DNA of 64,000 nucleotides from Proliferodiscus dingleyae (lineage: Eukaryota > Ascomycota > Leotiomycetes > Helotiales > Lachnaceae). The stretch covers positions 434,001 to 498,000 of the forward strand of contig QYAK01000005.1 of NCBI GenBank assembly GCA_003988795.1. The letters run 5' to 3'. The notes under the pieces are model-generated. The model made no database searches and was not told where the DNA came from. It saw only the letters and a program-made list of their open reading frames with translations. The translations under genes were made by a program, and so were the position numbers. Positions 11,335-21,678 of this stretch are shown here, piece by piece. Numbering within the stretch: position 1 is the stretch's first letter; every line of letters begins with the position of its first letter.

Positions 11335-12350
11335 ATGGCAAAGTCAGGACGGCCGATCAAGTCATTCGTGATAGGTGCCGTGATCACTTTGCTTATTTAT
11401 ATCCACACCGTAAGATCGTTCACGTGGCATGCAAGTCTTGAAGGTCCAAAATACCAGTTCTGCTTGTGAGTAATTGCAATATGAACGTGACCGGAATGTA
11501 CTGAATTTCTTCAGTGGCGATTCCTACACTTCAACAAACTTCAACATCAATGGAACGCAGCCTAGTCTCCCAGACAACCCAATGGGTAACTCAGATCTCG
11601 GCGACCATAACACGAGCGCCAATGGACCTGTTTGGATCAACTACCTGACGACCAAATACAATACTTCCCCCGTCCTCACCTACAACTTCGCCGTAGGCGG
11701 GGCAGCCATATTAGAGAACTACGCTTTCCAGATAGAGCATTTGTACCAGCCGAAATATACTACCCACAGATTTTGGCAGAGCTCCAACACACTTTTCTTA
11801 TCCTGGGTTGGTATCAACGATTGCACTTTTTGCTGGGTGGATAGAGCCGACTTAACCGTCATTGAGGAGCGGTTGAGCAAGTTGTCGGAGTTGCTGGAGA
11901 CATTATACCGGACTGGTACTCGAAACCTTTTTCTCGTCAATGTTCCGCCGCTGTACAGAAGTCCTATCATTATTGGAACCGGGCCGGAGAGCACCGAGAA
12001 TCACAGGCAGTGTGTGCTGAATTTCAATGAAAATTTACCTGGCCTTGTTCAGGAATGGGCAGATAATCACCAAGATGTGAGTTCCTCCTTTTCGCGTCAA
12101 GGGAAGCTGATTGATGTTTTAGGCCACAATCAAGGTTCATGACGTCGATACGTTTTTTGGGCAAGTCCTTGACGACCCGACGGCATACGGATTTATCGAT
12201 GATACGTGCTCGGATCAGCCAGACTGTATCTGGACGGGAAACTTCCATATCTCAAGTCAGATGCATAAACTTATCGCGAAGAATATGACGGATATACTTT
12301 CGCAATATGAATATTCTGACAGGAGTTTAAGTCTTCCATGGGCAAACTGA
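11335..12350 (+). CDS. GDSL/SGNH acetylesterase, carbohydrate esterase family 16-like
   Basis: Predicted SGNH hydrolase resembling fungal CE16 acetylesterases, which remove acetyl groups from hemicellulose oligosaccharides. Exons 11335-11465, 11515-12076 and 12123-12350 give 306 residues. Landmarks: the block I GDSYTS with catalytic Ser47 (rebuilt across intron 1), NPMGNSDLG, SANGPVWINYLTTKYN, the block II FAVGGA, the block III WVGINDC, and the block V FHISSQMH with the probable catalytic His. An N-terminal hydrophobic stretch (SFVIGAVITLLIYIHTV, about 10-26) is a signal peptide or signal anchor, so it acts outside the cell or in the secretory path. An upstream in-frame ATG at 11297 is less likely as the start. 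The gene sits in a gene-poor setting with no other wall-degrading enzyme nearby. Confidence 0.87.
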
Positions 12351-12652
12351 ATGGGCGTCTTAGATATTTATTTAGACTATACCCGGAGTTGGAATATTAG
12401 GCTTTTTATAGAGGTTCCGAGAACTGGTAGTCTCCATTATCTGCGCAATTGGGACATCTGCTGTCCCTGTCTCCATGTCGTCAGCGTCATTCGCCTGTTA
12501 AGTGTCGGCTTCGGAGCGTGTGTGATCACACTTGGCCTGATCATTCCATTCACTAATCAGAACAGAGCTTGCTATATTGACTTCCAGACTATTTATTCCC
12601 CGAATCTACATCTCATCGCATGTGAATCGTTAGTCGACTGCAACGATTAAGA
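12351..12652. other. Intergenic region between the acetylesterase and the RBR ligase
   Basis: About 300 bp with no gene. A short open frame (12351-12650) has no protein character. It probably holds the esterase 3' end and the promoter of the RBR gene. Confidence 0.5.
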
Positions 12653-14048
12653 ATGGACGACTTCGACGAAGAAACAGCTGCATTGGTCTTCGGACTCCAA
12701 ATGTCAGACAGCCTCGAGCTTCGTGGTTCATTGGAAGCCAAAGGCGAAAGCCCAGAAGACATGCTCGCGGATGCACAACTTGCTCTGCAAATTTACACGG
12801 AAGGCCTTCAGTGCAACACTACCTTCCTTTCTGACAGGCGAATGACCAAGAGCATTGCTCAAGCATGCCAATCTGACGAAAGAGCTCTCAACAATAGTCA
12901 CTATCAAGAGCATACCGCGGTCAGTGATCGAGAGATTGCGTGTAGCCTGGGAGGAGTTGCGCATGCCGCTATCGAGCCTTTGACAACTGGGTCAGACTTG
13001 AACGATGAGACAATTCAGAGGCTAGAGGCATTGTACGTCGCTGCTCCAGTCAAACAGCCAGACGCTGAACGACAACGGCTTCTCGGAAATGGCAGCGATG
13101 AATCTGAATCCTCCGGAATGGCTGCTTCACGTCCAGCAGTGAGACTATCCTATGCACAATGTATCGCGTGCCAGGGGGATTTTGGGTTCTATGAAACTGC
13201 GCGGGCTGATTGCGATCATCGATATTGTTCTATGTGCCTCCAGGACCTTACTCGTGCCGCGATCACAGACGATTCACTCTTTCCTCCAAAGTGTTGCAGA
13301 CAACCGATCCCGATTGCTGATATGCGACACCTTCTTACAGAGGATTTGTATCAACAATATGCAGCGAAAAAGATCGAGTATGAGACCGAGGACAAAACCT
13401 ACTGCTTTAACCCCTCGTGTTCGACCTTCATCCGGACAGAGAACATAGCTGAAGAGAAGGCGACGTGCCCTGCTTGCCATGAAAAGACTTGTACGATGTG
13501 CAAAGCAAAAGTTCATGAAGGAGACTGCCCAGCTGATACAGCGCTTCAGCAACTGCTTGCCACCGCGCATGAGGAGGGTTGGCAGAGATGCTCTCACTGT
13601 CAACGAATTGTTGAGCTGGGATTTGGCTGTTACCATATAACGTACGTTCTGCTTCTTGACTATGATAGGTCTCTTAAGTGATACAGGCTCAAGCTAACAT
13701 TCACCTAATAGTTGCCCTTGTGGAGCCCAATTCTGCTACCGCTGTGGGCTTGGATGGAAGACATGCGGGTGTCCGCAATGGGACGAAGCCCGGCTTCTCG
13801 AGCGAGCGGGACAGATTGTTGACCGGCAGCAACTCCGAGCCGCCGGAGCTGTCCATGACGCCGAGGGAATGGTCAATGCTGCAGTGCTGAATCTGAGGGA
13901 AGGTCATAATTGTAATCATGCAAGGTGGGGATATGTAAATGGACGGCACGAGTGTGAGGTGTGTGTTCGTGAGTTGCCGCGATACATCTTTGAGTGTAAC
14001 GGGTGTCATATTCGGGCTTGTTGGAGGTGCCGGTCGAATAGGTTGTAA
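12653..14048 (+). CDS. RBR (RING1-IBR-RING2) E3 ubiquitin ligase
   Basis: Predicted ring-between-ring ubiquitin ligase. Exons 12653-13641 and 13712-14048 give 441 residues. RING1 begins at Cys170 (CIACQGDF...CDHRYCSMCL...CCRQPI), the IBR domain follows at about 235-295 (CFNPSCSTFI...CPACHEKTCTMCKAKVHEGDC), then RING2 (CSHCQRIVELGFGCYHITCPCGAQFCYRCG, about 310-345), interrupted by the intron right after GCYHIT. The RING2 catalytic cysteine position (GCNHM in human RBRs) is GCYHI here, so the Cys is kept. After RING2 comes another Cys/His-rich tail (HNCNHARWGYVNGRHECEVC...CNGCHIRACWRC), seen in other fungal RBR proteins. The N-terminal 160 residues are acidic and unassigned. The substrate is unknown. 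Confidence 0.92.
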
Positions 14049-14667
14049 AAGGGGCTCGCGAGGGATGTTTGATTGGGTCTACTGTGTCATAATGTGCTTA
14101 GAATGGCGCAGACTCAATTGCAAGGTGGCGTGGATGAACGCAAACCGTTTACTGAATGCGAACTTCGTATATTACAGATTTCAGTTCACATTATACTTAG
14201 GAGCACCAGTTTTCAGGGTATGAAGGCGTCTCCTGGTGTAATCACTGTTTCTTTCAACAAGGCTGCCACTTTCACTGATGGAAACCGATGCATATAACTT
14301 AGATTGTTTAGACAATTGAAGCTGGTGATAGGGTTCTACGCTAGGTGATCCAATCCTCGTTAGCTGCAGGTATTCTGCAGAATTGTATTTATGTTGTAAA
14401 CCGTTTCGGAAGTACAGTACACATTGACTAAGTGCGAATGCAATGATAAATGAGTTGATAGTGGTATGGACGAGAACATGAACTTATCAGCGGAAAAGGG
14501 ATGTCTGGTTCAAGCGTCTAAATGCCACTTCATAACTTATCATCTAATAAGGAAAAGGATGGCAAATGATATCGGCCAACATTAAAGGGTCACGTGTTTA
14601 TTCGTACCATAAGGGGCGTCACTTGTGGTGTCCATCAACGCGATCAGCCAGCCTCTCTTTCCTTTGA

Positions 14668-14685
14668 ACGGTCGAGACGGTCGAG
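14668..14685. repeat. 9 bp tandem pair ACGGTCGAG x2
   Basis: Two perfect adjacent copies of ACGGTCGAG, about 230 bp before the regulator's start codon. Each carries a CGG triplet, so they could be Zn2Cys6 half-sites. Only the repeat itself is seen; the function is inference. Confidence 0.4.
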
Positions 14686-14841
14686 ACTGATAACAATTGG
14701 AATTTCTAGGAGTCTTGAATGAATACGAAGTGCAACTGAAACATTGCCAAGTAGTTTCCAATCATGGCGCTATTGAAATGTTCACCACGGCGAGCTAGGG
14801 CTCTCCGCTTGGTATCCCACTTTACATATCTAGGGGTCCAC

Positions 14842-14851
14842 GATCGGCCAA
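14842..14851 (+). promoter_or_regulatory. GATCGGCNAA motif, copy 1
   Basis: GATCGGCCAA lies 63 bp before the regulator's start codon. The same nine fixed bases recur at 14902, 18558 and 18665, in promoters of the adjacent cluster. Candidate binding site; not proven. Confidence 0.4.
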
Positions 14852-14901
14852 CTTAGATGAAGGGAGCCAGCCTCCCCATATTCCTTCAACACATTGAACC
14901 T

Positions 14902-14911
14902 GATCGGCCAA
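14902..14911 (+). promoter_or_regulatory. GATCGGCNAA motif, copy 2
   Basis: GATCGGCCAA ends 3 bp before the ATG at 14915, so it lies in the 5' leader or at the start region. With copy 1 it suggests autoregulation of the regulator (inference). Confidence 0.4.
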
Positions 14912-14914
14912 ATA

Positions 14915-17203
14915 ATGTCTGACGAGAAAACAGGCCGCCGCATCACCATTGCGACAAAACACGGTAGCTCTAGAAATGCGAGGAGTCGTAAAGATCGGCC
15001 ATGTGATGCTTGTCGGAGCCGGAAATCTGCATGTGTGATAGCAGTCAAGCCTCCTTGTATGATGAGATCCTAGGACGAATGAGATATTTTTGTATTGACG
15101 AAGATCATAGGTAGATTCTGTGAGATCAGGGGTCTAACATGTACTTTCACTACCCCGCCACGACCCCGTCATCGCCCTGTCAAAATCCAGCCGGAGGCTG
15201 ACTTGGAACCGGTTGAGAGTCGTATTCTCGACGACGAGAACCAGGATGCGACCTCCGGTGATCATGTCTCGCCTCAAGCATCTAGATTTCCAGTTACAAC
15301 TAGAGAGACTGCCGGTTCGGTGACGTCTTCGTCGTCGCCACAATCGGAACGGACTTATCCACAAGTCTCAGGGAGGAAGTATCTTTCGTTGGAGCAATTG
15401 ACTACAGTGACAGAGGCTCCTTATACTCCTCTTCCGCCCGTATCAAATCAACATAGCTCGACCTTGAAAACGTTGAGAGGTTTGTATAGTGGTGATAACG
15501 AGCGAGCTCATCACTCTCTTGAGCTTGGTAGGAACCACACAGCCCACTTTATTGGCTTGTCCGGGGAACAAGATACAAATCTCCTGTCTTCTATCAGGTA
15601 CAACGTGCTCAATGAGACAAAGTTCATCGATTTCAACATTCGCCGGGTGCATGCTGGAGACCAGTCCACAGGAGCTCCACCGGTACATTTTACGATTCTC
15701 AGTGATTATTTCCCCGAACGTGACCAACGAGTCAAAATAGCTGCTTCCGATGCTATCGAGTCTCATATAAGAGGCAATGGAGATGCACTACTTCGATTGT
15801 ACTTTCGATTCGTGCATCCTGTGATCCCGGTCCTCTCGAAAGCTCAAACCTTGCTTGCATATACGGTCGACAAGTTGAGCATACCAGCTTCCTTGCGCGG
15901 TGTGATTTATGGTCTTGCTTGTGCTTTCTGGTTACAGGACTCAGCCTTAAAAGACATTGCTCCCATTACACAAGTGGAGTTGTTCGAACACGCCCATGCA
16001 GCGCTGAACCGAGAACTTGATTCGCCGAAGCTGTCTACGCTGCAGACGTGTTTACTTATTCTCCATGAACAACCCGACGTGAGTGGGACGTCTGAGAGCC
16101 CCAGGATGTGGGTGTTGGCGTGCCAGGCAACAGCTTGCGCTCAGAGTTTAGGCCTCCATCGGGATCCCTCAGCGTGGAAGCTTCCACAATGGGAGAAGAG
16201 ACTTCGTAAAAGACTTTGGTGGATAAGCTATATTCAGGATCGGTGGACGTCAATTTGCCATGGAAACACGCCCCATATTCAAGAAGCCTCGTTTGATACG
16301 ACTGAGTTAAAGATGGAAGATGTGGCTTCAGATGAACAGGTTGTCGGATTACCTGGATGTCGTCTTTTGAACGAGGAGAACAGGATTTTCCAGCCTTCTC
16401 AGGCGGCGCGTTTCCTGGAGATGATCAAAGTGACTCACATTTTGTCTCAAGTGGAGAAAACATAGTGAGCCACTCTATTCTCTCAAAATTCGACATTACT
16501 AATGGTCTATAATAGCACTTTGCAAGATTATCGACGGGTAGCTCAAAAGCAGGGGATGGACTCTCGAGAAGTAGTTCTATGGAAGCTGAAGGTCGAGTTG
16601 GACCAAGCTTTCTCCTTGTTACCGCAGTGTCTTACATTGGGCCCATCAACCGTTGAGCTCAAAACAAACCGTAAGTCTGTCACGGCGAGGGAAATCTGGA
16701 AAGGCTAACAAACCAGGGAATCTACATCTTGCTTTCTTCACCGTGAAATTCCTACTCCTCCGACAACTGATGGCTCCAGCGACGCCGGAAGCCAAGTCCG
16801 ACCCAACTTCGAAGCTCTGCCAGCACTTTCCACTCTCGCTTTTAGAAGGACAAGCGTTCGTTGGTTTTATAGCCACCTGTTGTTCAGCCGACTTGAACAC
16901 TTTTTGGCCACGTCGTAAGTTGCTATGCACAGATGCGATTATAAATGCTTACCTTGATAACTAGAATGTCGTAACAACCTTATTATTTGCGGCAATTTCT
17001 TAATATACCTATTTTTTTGCGCATCTACTGAATCTCAGGTTGCTAAGGCCTATGAGATGCTTCAAACATACCAAGATATCCTTACAGCTGCAGCCAAGAA
17101 GTCTGACTGGAGCACTATTGGATTGATACGACCTTCCCTTTTGAGAACTGACTCCTTCTTTCACGGAGCTGCGGAAGGGATAAGACTAGCTGGGACCAAG
17201 TGA
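14915..17203 (+). CDS. Zn2Cys6 transcription factor with fungal_trans domain
   Basis: Exons 14915-15056, 15111-16464, 16516-16670, 16717-16914 and 16965-17203 close in frame at 695 residues. The binuclear zinc cluster (CDACRSRKSAC...PPCRFCEIRGLTC, about residues 34-62) is split by intron 1, whose removal rebuilds CRFCEIRG. The middle homology region is recognisable (FRFVHPVIPVL about 240; SPRMWVLACQATACAQSLGLHRDPSAW; RKRLWWISYIQDRWTSICHG), and the C-terminus ends in a helical segment (FLIYLFFCASTESQVAKAYEMLQTYQDIL). The gene is convergent with the Fe(II)/2-oxoglutarate dioxygenase (76 bp between stops) and one gene away from an NCS1 nucleobase permease. A role as their pathway regulator, as for fungal pyrimidine/purine use genes, is plausible but inferred. 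It is not obviously any named regulator. Confidence 0.88.
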
Positions 17204-17279
17204 TCATCATAAATTCATGGTACAATGAAGATAAATTGTGTCTGCTGACATGTACAAAACATCAACCATCGACGGAGGT

Positions 17280-18433
17280 TCAACCAGAAACAGTAGCGAC
17301 CTGAGCAGGCTTTTCAGGATATTGCAACTTAGCCCTCATAAGCCTGTACTCCCTCTGTCTCACTGGCTCATATTTGACCGGATTGCTTTCATCTGCGCAC
17401 TCCTTCATACATTCTATTACTGAATCAATGTCTGGGCTGAGGAAATACGGGATCGAGTACCGCGCCCGTGTCATACGCTCTGCACCAGTGAATCGATCTT
17501 CAGCGGGTGGAAGGGTCACACGGTGCAGAGTTGATTTCAGATAATCTGCAAATATCAGACAAGCAGAGATTGGCGGTCCACGGGTGCTTACCATTACTCC
17601 ACCTCATGAGGAGATCCCCGATATTCATCACGATCGCATGCTTCATTGGTTTGACCTTAATGAACTCACCGGGTTTGTGTTGGTTTTCAACCTCCAACCC
17701 CCCACAGTCATCTTGGAAGAGCATTGTTATAGATCCCCAGTCTGAATGGGCGGGCATTCGAGCACTCGACTCGTTTTCTAGAAGAGCGGCGGGAATAGGG
17801 GGATAGTGAAGCAGGCGGAGTTGGTTGTTGTGGCCAGAATGGAACTTTAGCATGAACTCTGGATCTTTCAAACCCATTCCAGTTCCTATTGCTGTCAGAA
17901 TCTCACGGGACGCTTTTGAGCACTCCCAATAGAAATCCGTCATGAACTTTCGGAAGCCAGGAAAAACATCTTCAGGCAGCCAGACGTTGGGCTGCTCGTC
18001 GTTCTCTTCACTACCGATCTCATAGCTCTCCTGTGCCGAATGTCAGTAATTTTGCCTCTCATTTGATTAGGGCATCAATCACTTTGCAATCTGTCACAGC
18101 TCTCAACTTCTCCCCAACTTCGAGATCGGAACTGATGACTTGCGAGACCTTCTCCAAACCCGGCCATGAGTATCCGCGATGGACTGTTGGCCCGTCTGGA
18201 TGTGGCGCTAACATTTTCTCCTCTGTATTCAAATCGAACAAACGCTTCGACCAGCCGAATGCCTCATCTAGTAGCTCTGGGCTCACACCGTGATTGATGA
18301 TAGAGACGAAGCCGACATTATGACAGGCATCTGATAACTCTTTGGCAACGGCAGCTCGCTCCTCCGCATTTTTTGTCCACCACTTTGAGAAATCGATGAC
18401 GGGGATGCTGAATTCGGTGACAGTAGAACCCAT
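17280..18433 (-). CDS. Fe(II)/2-oxoglutarate dioxygenase, thymine-7-hydroxylase-like
   Basis: Exons 18433-18083, 18030-17592 and 17545-17280 give 351 residues. The N-terminal DIOX_N domain (IPVIDFSKWW...ACHNVGFVSIINHGVSPELL) is followed by the 2OG-Fe(II) core. Iron ligands are His212 and Asp214 (AHSDWGSITMLFQD) and His271 (KSTLHRVTLPP, rebuilt across intron 2); Arg292 and Ser294 (ARYSIPYF) form the 2-oxoglutarate RxS motif. ESYEIG, LRLLHYPP, GDLLMRWSN and the PYFLSPD ending resemble fungal thymine 7-hydroxylase more than the antibiotic-synthase branch. The nearby NCS1 permease supports a nucleobase substrate. A related dioxygenase acting on another small heterocycle cannot be excluded. Intron 1 has a weaker donor (GTGATT). 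It shares a 551 bp divergent promoter with the permease. Confidence 0.88.
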
Positions 18434-18557
18434 TATGACTTTGGCAATATCTGGCGTAGTAGATTACAAAGACTCGATATATGTCCGTCTCTACCCATCC
18501 GCCCTTTTCGAGAACCACAGGTGATTAATATTGCTACAGCTCTGCTGCTCCGCACTC

Positions 18558-18567
18558 GATCGGCTAA
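18558..18567 (+). promoter_or_regulatory. GATCGGCNAA motif, copy 3
   Basis: GATCGGCTAA, about 125 bp upstream of the dioxygenase start codon on its promoter side. Confidence 0.38.
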
Positions 18568-18664
18568 CAGCCAGCTGGCTCGAGTATCATGAAGTTGCCC
18601 GATCTTTCGCCTCCTAGTGCGGAACGGGTCCACCCATCCCACTTTCACGCCTCACCCGATCTCT

Positions 18665-18674
18665 GATCGGCGAA
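18665..18674 (+). promoter_or_regulatory. GATCGGCNAA motif, copy 4
   Basis: GATCGGCGAA, 98 bp from copy 3 and about 310 bp before the permease start codon. Confidence 0.38.
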
Positions 18675-18984
18675 CTGGAAATCTTGTGCCTGGCTCAAAC
18701 ACACGAATCATAGCTGAGCAATTATCTCGGTCCCACAATGGCTTTAGTCTCGATTGTGCTTACCCCGTACCACAGTTCGCGGCAGCTATGGACAAAGCTT
18801 CGTCCTAGATATTCTGGGCTCTGGGGCGTCGTTCTTATCTCAACTTCATGTTATCTCAAGAACTCTCTAGAGGGGTCTCAGCTCATAAAGAGAGGGCAGG
18901 TCTCTTCGTTTATGAAGGCTTGTGTTAGCAAAAGTTTCTTCACTCGCGTCTTGTCTTTTTGAAGATAGTGAAGAGAATTCCAAG

Positions 18985-21171
18985 ATGGTGTCACAACAGA
19001 CGAAGAAGAGAGTCGCGTACTGGGCAGCGAAGCTCGAATGCCCCGTCGATGATAATGCCAACTATGAAAACACATATGTGAGTCGGGCCCATACTGTCCC
19101 AGTACTGTAGCTTGCTGATCATTTATGTAGTGGTGCAATCGTGATCTTATACCCATTCCGGAGGATCGGAGGACTTGGACCTGGCAGGGTTTCGCGGGCT
19201 ATTGGATCATCACTGGTATAGAAACCTCATTCCATGCTGAATGAGAACGTATCGTTGAAAGTTTTTCTTATACAGGAGCCAACAACTCAGCATGGACTGC
19301 TGGATCGACACTTCTCGCACTCGGCCTAAGCGTACCCCAAGCGATGGGAGTCATCGTCGGGTCTTCATTCATTATCTCCATCATCGCTGTGGTCGCTGGA
19401 TGGATGGGATCGCATGATTACCTCGGCTTCACTGTCATGTCTCGAGCGTGAGTTTCTATGTCATCACTGTCATAGGCTCTGAACTGATAGATCACTAGTT
19501 CTTGGGGTATGATTGGTGGATTCTGGCCCGTTCTGAACCGTATCGTCACAGCTTGTATCTGGTGAGCATAATGTAATACCGTGTATACTAGTTGCTAATA
19601 AACATCAGGATGGGTATTCAAACTTATTGTAAGTGTGAATGCCTGGGTAAACAGCCGGCAGCGAGTGACATCTCGCCCATACACCCATCTTCTCCCAGTC
19701 TTTTTCTAAATGTAATGCTGACCCCGAGATGTCAATGTGTAGGGGGAGGCCAAGCCGTCAAGATCATTCTTGGAGCGGTAATCGGTCCCAAATATGCTTA
19801 TATGACAAATACACTGCCATTGTCCGCAAATGTCGACACTTGCAGCTTGGTTAGCTTCTTTATTTTCCTGGCAATCTTCTGCCCTATGCTACTCATTCCA
19901 CCGGAGAAGCTTCAGCTTCCCCTCAAGGTATACCCGCTATCCTAGCTTCAGTAATATGATCATCATTGACGACAAACAGATCGCGTTTGCAATGATTGTC
20001 TGCAACATCTTTGGCATGCTCATCTGGTCCGTCAGAACTGCCCACGGCCCCGGACAACTCATCCACTCTCCCTCGACAGAGTCTGGGAGTGCATTGAGCT
20101 GGAACGTTGTATACGGTATTCAAGCAATTCTGGGACTATGGAGTGGTGGTATTGTAGGACAATCAGGTACATCCTTGTTTCTAATCTTCACCGACCCCTT
20201 CCCCGACTTACAAACCTTCACATAGACTGGACCCGTTACGCCAAAACACCCAACGCCTCCCTCTTCGGTCAGGGCGTCACTTGCCCCCTCACCATCATCG
20301 TCACCGCTCTCTGCGGCTTGATCATCACCTCCGCGGCGAAGCAGATCTATGGTGACTACTTCTGGAACCCTTTTGAACTGCTCCTACACATTCAGTCCGT
20401 ATCCATGACGCCCGCTGCCCGCGCTGGCACATTCTTCTCCGGCCTCTGCTTCCTGGCCTCGCAGATGGCGCTGTGCATCGTGCTCAACGCCATCTCGACT
20501 GGCATGGACATGGCTGCGCTATGCCCCCGCTGGATCAACATTCGCCGGGGATGCTTTATCCTGACCATGATCGCCGTTGCCATTTGTCCCTGGAACTACG
20601 TCAATAACGTCACCACTTTCATCACCGTGCTCTCTGGCTGGTCCATCTTCCTGTCTGGCATGACTGGTATTCTCATCTTCGACTACTTCCTTGTCCGCGG
20701 AGCGCAGCTGCACAAGGCCGACATGTATAGAAGTAGCAAGAGCTCTGCGTACTGGTACACTGCGGGCTTCAATTGGCGGGCCATTGTTGCGTGGATCATG
20801 GGTGTATGGCCTCTTTTACGTGAGTGGCCTTTCCTTCCTCCTTTTTCTCATCGCCCTCCCGTATATATTTCTGTAATGTACTGACGCTTTGAACAGCTGG
20901 TTTCGTCCGCCGCGTCCAGGCCGTCAGCAACGGCAACGGCTGGGACCACGTCTATGATCTTAGCTACTTCTTCGGCTTCTTCGTCTCCGGCTTCATCCAT
21001 TGGGGTCTGCACGCTCTCTTCCCGACCCCGAAACAGACTGGCTCGTCGCCTTTCGAGATGGAACTGCACCGTACGAGGGGTCATCTCGATGGCGAGGTGC
21101 CAGTACGGGAGTCTACGTCGAGTCATGACGGGGAAGTGATCCATGTTGGGAAGGAAAAGTCGAGTGTTTAG
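18985..21171 (+). CDS. NCS1 nucleobase permease (Fur-type uracil/allantoin family)
   Basis: Nine exons: 18985-19077, 19131-19215, 19276-19447, 19499-19561, 19609-19628, 19743-19927, 19980-20166, 20226-20819, 20897-21171, closing in frame at 557 residues. NCS1 landmarks: NRDLIPIPEDRRTW then GYWIITGANNSAW (TM1), SRASWGMIGGFWPVLNRI, the IWMGIQTYWGGQA loop, WSVRTAHGPG, SGGIVGQSDWTRYA, and PWNYVNNVTTFITVLSGWSIFLSGMTGILIFDYFLVR. About twelve membrane helices, acting at the plasma membrane as a proton symporter in this family. Exon 5 is only 20 nt and encodes most of GIQTY; without it the frame breaks. The substrate (uracil, thymine, allantoin or uric acid) cannot be told from the sequence. Beside a thymine-hydroxylase-like gene, a pyrimidine is the simplest guess. 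Confidence 0.93.
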
Positions 21172-21678
21172 ATAGATTAACGCTGGGGAGATTCATGGAA
21201 AGATATATGACCGCTCACGCTTGTCCATTTAAGTTTTTGTAGAGTTACGGTACTGATCTTGAAGTTAAATTTCGTTTCCAAGCTGCCTGCGGGCGATGAC
21301 GCTGGCTGCTCTTATTATAATGAATCATGACTGATCCTATCTCTGATTACATGTTAATGTACATAGTGACTATTAACATAGAATTGCTGCGGACGTATGT
21401 CCAGCTCCGCAAGTGACGCCAATACTCCCAAGCTATACAGCGCGCTATGGACGAGGAGGCTATGCGGCACTTCAGCCTTCCAATATACCCACCAAATCCA
21501 GTGAACTCCTTGAGGGAAAACCCTTGGGTGCCCGACAAAGCGCTTCCTATCTTCCAGATCCTAAAAGCGCCAGCCCAATGCTAATTTCCGCTGCAATGCA
21601 TCCGATAATTATACAATTTTATGAAAATTTGATATCTGAAGCGACATACTAGTAACCTTTTGTCGCCTAACTGATCTG
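21172..21678. other. Intergenic region between convergent permease and fusion gene
   Basis: About 500 bp between two convergent 3' ends, with no gene; it probably holds both 3' UTRs. Short open frames on either strand show no family resemblance. Confidence 0.5.

Larger units (their letters stand above)
14049..14914. other. Promoter region of the Zn2Cys6 regulator
   Basis: 866 bp without a gene, between the RBR gene and the regulator that starts at 14915. It contains a 9 bp tandem pair (14668-14685) and two GATCGGCCAA copies close to the start codon (see separate entries). The remainder is unremarkable A/T-rich intergenic DNA. Confidence 0.55.
18434..18984. promoter_or_regulatory. Divergent promoter of dioxygenase and NCS1 permease
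   Basis: 551 bp lie between the start codons of two divergently transcribed genes that may share a pathway. It contains two GATCGGCNAA motifs (18558 and 18665) that match copies upstream of the neighbouring regulator, and no credible gene. Confidence 0.6.
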
